Source: JBBDSV01 sp040904785
GTDB lineage: Bacteria; Actinomycetota; Nitriliruptoria; Nitriliruptorales; Nitriliruptoraceae
DNA: 33,780 nucleotides
Direction: 5' to 3'
Assembly: GCA_040904785.1 (NCBI GenBank)
Contig: JBBDSV010000057.1
Span: forward strand, 1 to 33,780
Each line of letters starts with the position of its first letter. The first letter of the stretch is position 1. Of the stretch, positions 31,419 through 33,780 are shown piece by piece. The position numbers were made by a program, and so were the translations under genes. The notes under the pieces were generated by a model. It was given only the letters and a program-made list of their open reading frames with translations, had not been told where the DNA came from and did not search any database.

Positions 31419-32645
31419 CTACGCGCGGGTCCGCGCCGCCGCGTCGACATCTTCGTAGGGACGCATCAGGAACGAGATCGGCAGCGACACGGCGGCAACG
31501 GCGATGCCGATGAACAAGGCATTGCGAAGGCCGATCGCGTCGCCGATCGCACCGATGGCGATCATGGCGATCGCGCCACCCACCGCGCGGAGCAGGTAGT
31601 TGATCCCTACCGCCGAGCTGCGATGTTCGGGCAACAGCCGCTGCATGATCACCAGTTCGACCGAATGCGAGCTGATGAGTCCGAGTCCACCGATCGCGAG
31701 CATGACGAGTCCGAGCCAGGTCGGCCCGAGGGCGACGGCGACGACGAGTGTCGGAAGGGCGACGAGCATGCCGAGCACGAGCATCCGGATGCGGCCGAAC
31801 TTGTCGGACAGGATTCCGGCCGCGAACGCTCCGAGCGCGCCGCCGGCCTCGTAGACGGTCAGCCCGAGGCCGGCGATCAGCAGAGATGCGCCGCCTTCGG
31901 TGGCGTAGGTGGGGTAGAAGATCAGCAGCCCGTTAATCATGAACGAGCGCAGCATGATGATCGCGGACATGATCACCAGTGGCGTCCGACCTTCGCGCAG
32001 CACGCCGCGCAGCCGCGGCGGCGTCGAGTCTGCCGCCGTGAACGTTGCCGTGCGGAACTTGCGCCACAGCAGATACGACCACAGGAACCCGGGGATGACG
32101 ATGAGCCAGCTCAGTTGGACCCCGACGGCGCCGATCAGCGCGGCCATCGCCACCGGACCGATGACACGGCCGAGTTCGCCGCCGGTCATGAAATAGGACA
32201 TGCCCTTTCCCCACCGGTCGCCGGACACCTTCGTGACCAGCGCACCCGCTGCCGGGTGGAACGCGGCGTGGCTTGTTCCAGCGACGACGAGCAGCAGGAC
32301 GAGGACGGCGACGTTGGGGGACAGTCCCGCGAGGCTCATGGCCAGCGCAGTGACCGACGGCGCGAGAATGACCCACCACTTGGTGTCACGCCGGTCGGCG
32401 ATGTAGCCGAGGAACGGCTGCAGGCTCGTCGCCCACCGCAGCGCCGTCGCGACGATCCCGGCCGCGGCGAACGACAGCCCCAACCGCGGGATGAGGATCG
32501 GCAGCAGCACGCCGAAGAACGCCGTGTAGCAGTCGTGAATGAAATGTGAGCCCGACAGGGCGAGAACGTTGGAGCGGTCGAATTCACCGCCAGGTGTCCC
32601 GGGCGCAGCGTCGTTCGCGTCCGGCGCGTTCGTCGAATCGGGCAT
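31419..32645 (-). CDS. MFS transporter, fosmidomycin-resistance (FSR) type
   Basis: This is a 12-span major facilitator exporter. The 408-residue protein has the FSR family hallmark SHFIHDCYTAFFGVLLPILIP in its first span (split between FIHD and LLP), GYIADRRDTKWWV after span 2, and SHAAFHPAAGALV in span 4. GILSDKFGRIRMLV follows span 8. Family members export small drugs or metabolites; the true substrate is unknown. The ATG at 32645 is chosen because GAGGAAG lies four bases upstream, while an ATG four codons earlier has none. It converges with the CDF gene; a weak hairpin, GTCAC-GGAT-GTGAC (31384-31397), lies between them. Confidence 0.87.
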   Translation of the reverse strand: MPDSTNAPDANDAAPGTPGGEFDRSNVLALSGSHFIHDCYTAFFGVLLPILIPRLGLSFAAAGIVATALRWATSLQPFLGYIADRRDTKWWVILAPSVTALAMSLAGLSPNVAVLVLLLVVAGTSHAAFHPAAGALVTKVSGDRWGKGMSYFMTGGELGRVIGPVAMAALIGAVGVQLSWLIVIPGFLWSYLLWRKFRTATFTAADSTPPRLRGVLREGRTPLVIMSAIIMLRSFMINGLLIFYPTYATEGGASLLIAGLGLTVYEAGGALGAFAAGILSDKFGRIRMLVLGMLVALPTLVVAVALGPTWLGLVMLAIGGLGLISSHSVELVIMQRLLPEHRSSAVGINYLLRAVGGAIAMIAIGAIGDAIGLRNALFIGIAVAAVSLPISFLMRPYEDVDAAARTRA

Positions 32646-32797
32646 CGTCTTCCTCATGTCGAAGGACGGTGACCGCGGCGACCGATGACCGCGGGGACGC
32701 CGCGCCCGATGCGCGTGACGTCCAGCAACGGTGGCCGAGTCGGCAAGCCGGCAACGTTAGCCGCCGGCCCTGATCGGTGCGACGCGCGCATCGTCGC

Positions 32798-33229
32798 TCA
32801 GCGCCGCGGCGCGCGGACGGTCAATAGCAGTGCGACGGTCAGTGACAGGCCGAGCAGCAGCACGCCGAGCGGGATGTGGACCGCGCCCGCCGCGGCGAGG
32901 CCCGCACGGTGGGCGAGGTAACCGAGTCCGATCTGGGCGAAGCCTCCTGCGGTGACCAGCAGGGCGAGCAGCAGGACGCCACCGGGCTGGCGGCCGGTGA
33001 ACGCCAGCAGCAGTGTCAGGCCGGCAGCGAGAAACGTCGCCGAACCGATCCATCCGTGTGCGACGAACAGTTTCGGTGCGCCGTACGAGGCGGGGCCGGC
33101 CAGCGCGGCCTGGACGGCGATCGCGATGGGCACGAACCACGCCGCCACCCGCAGCGTCGTCGAGACTTCCGCTGGCGCCTGGGCCGGCCGCTGTCCATTG
33201 TTGGTCGCCTGCTCCACGATGCACCTCAT
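32798..33229 (-). CDS. Small four-span membrane protein coupled to cupredoxin
   Basis: This 143-residue protein has four hydrophobic segments (VAAWFVPIAIAVQAALAG, FLAAGLTLLLAFTG, LLLALLVTAGGFAQIGLGYLA and LGVLLLGLSLTVALLLTV). Histidines lie at the membrane edge in FVAHGWIG and GAVHIPLG, which could bind haem as in small b-type cytochrome proteins, but no family is certain. Its ATG overlaps the TGA of the upstream cupredoxin gene, so they are co-translated. A role as membrane partner of the blue-copper lipoprotein is a reasonable inference. Confidence 0.65.
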   Translation of the reverse strand: MRCIVEQATNNGQRPAQAPAEVSTTLRVAAWFVPIAIAVQAALAGPASYGAPKLFVAHGWIGSATFLAAGLTLLLAFTGRQPGGVLLLALLVTAGGFAQIGLGYLAHRAGLAAAGAVHIPLGVLLLGLSLTVALLLTVRAPRR

Positions 33230-33585
33230 TCGACGACGTACACGACGCCCTGCATGCCGGCGTGGAGCGTACAGACGTACGCGTAGGTGCCCGGCGCGTC
33301 GAACGTGTGCGTGAATGTCCCGCTTGCCTGCGGGTCGACGAAGAATCCCGGGCCGTCGAGGTCGTGGAGTGCGCGGCCCTGCCAGGTCCACGTCACCGGG
33401 GTTCCGACGGTCGCGACGACGTCCGCGGGCTCGAACACGTTGTCATCGACGCGAATCACCGGGTCCGCCGTCGGAGGCCCGACATCATCGGGGAGCGGGG
33501 CGACCGTGACCTGACCGCGCCCGCAGCCGAGTGCGGCTAGCACGATGATGGCCAGCACAAGGCTGACGCGTTTGGCGTTTCGCAC
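33226..33585 (-). CDS. Blue-copper (cupredoxin) lipoprotein
   Basis: This 119-residue lipoprotein has signal sequence and lipobox LAALGC (Cys21), a short linker and a plastocyanin-like domain. Type 1 copper ligands are in the right order and spacing: His74 (RALHDL), Cys105, His108 and Met111 in YVCTLHAGM. The protein should carry single electrons, or bind copper, on the outer face of the membrane. A GTG start at 33585 is used because the signal sequence begins at once; no ribosome site is obvious. A -10-like TATCGT occurs at 33624-33629 on the minus strand. It is first in the pair with the four-span protein. Confidence 0.85.
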   Translation of the reverse strand: MRNAKRVSLVLAIIVLAALGCGRGQVTVAPLPDDVGPPTADPVIRVDDNVFEPADVVATVGTPVTWTWQGRALHDLDGPGFFVDPQASGTFTHTFDAPGTYAYVCTLHAGMQGVVYVVE

Positions 33586-33780
33586 GGGTGGGCGCTCGGG
33601 CGTTGGTGACGTTCGTTCGGGTGACGATAGAGCGGTGCACCGGGGTGCGGAAATCGGGCGTCGCCGAGTGTCGCCGCCGTCCGCTACGGTCGCCGCACGC
33701 CGGACGAACCGGTCCGGTGCGGTCGGGTGACGGGCGTCCGCCGGTGACGTCCTCCGGTGAACCGGGTCAGGGCCGAGAGG
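33586..33780. other. Upstream region of cupredoxin gene, no coding signal
   Basis: Nothing protein-like is seen. It holds the possible minus-strand -10 TATCGT (33624-33629) and an inverted repeat CCGGAC/GTCCGG (33701-33718). The window ends before any further gene. Confidence 0.45.

Noticed and set aside
1..33780. CRISPR array, insertion sequence, prophage or integrase
   Set aside because: No regularly spaced repeats, transposase-like or integrase-like proteins, or terminal inverted repeats were recognised; the only long exact repeat is the 55-bp assembly overlap.

Overview
The window reads as chromosomal DNA from a high-GC actinobacterium. Codon use is strongly G/C-ending throughout. There is an 11-bp-spaced actinobacterial-type PHO box, several starts have the TANNNT -10 directly before the ATG (leaderless type), and the tRNAs lack an encoded CCA. 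An Acidimicrobiia-like origin (Ilumatobacter relatives) fits the gene style, but this is inference, not proof. A run of exactly 100 N at 9217-9316 shows the sequence is a draft scaffold. The N run is flanked by an identical 55-bp sequence, so the gap is almost certainly spurious and the gene around it is intact.

Layout. 353-1725: a CoA-binding protein, a DinB/DUF664 protein and a tiny basic protein. 1845-6736: the high-affinity phosphate module pstS-pstC-pstA-pstB-phoU behind a PHO box, with a possible 28-codon upstream ORF coupled to pstB. 6825-10787: three genes joined by ATGA overlaps, encoding a polytopic membrane sensor, a GAF-EAL c-di-GMP phosphodiesterase and a membrane histidine kinase. 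10899-13723: a rhodanese, a strong hairpin and a DrrA/DrrB-type ABC exporter. 13734-17252: a MASE1-type histidine kinase, a PGPGW membrane protein coupled to a membrane-anchored nuclease, and a Fur-family regulator. 17280-22278: an SF2 helicase, a membrane-anchored Lon-like (S16) protease and a large UvrD-like helicase whose 3' end overlaps the protease gene. 22367-23438: copper sensing (csoR plus an HMA copper chaperone) and tadA.

23569-29908 is bounded by two serine tRNA genes, tRNA-Ser(CGA) and tRNA-Ser(GGA), which share the same promoter pattern. Between them lies a redox-flavoured cluster: a DUF2249 protein diverges from an NnrS-like membrane protein, a small cupin, a stand-alone NuoF-like flavin/Fe-S protein, a SufR/ArsR-type regulator with conserved cysteines, a DUF488-like remnant, a DUF983 zinc-ribbon membrane protein and a secreted protein. 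This cluster is the best candidate for a poorly described system, perhaps handling nitric oxide or redox stress through an NADH-linked diaphorase. 29954-31379 holds an ArsR metal sensor, with a perfect palindrome over its own start codon, overlapping a CDF metal exporter. 31419-33585 (minus strand) holds an FSR-type MFS transporter and a coupled pair: a blue-copper lipoprotein and a small four-helix membrane protein.

The main regulatory themes are phosphate (PHO box), metals (CsoR, ArsR-CDF, Fur) and signal transduction without response regulators: both histidine kinases are orphans here. No insertion sequence, prophage, integrase or CRISPR array was seen.
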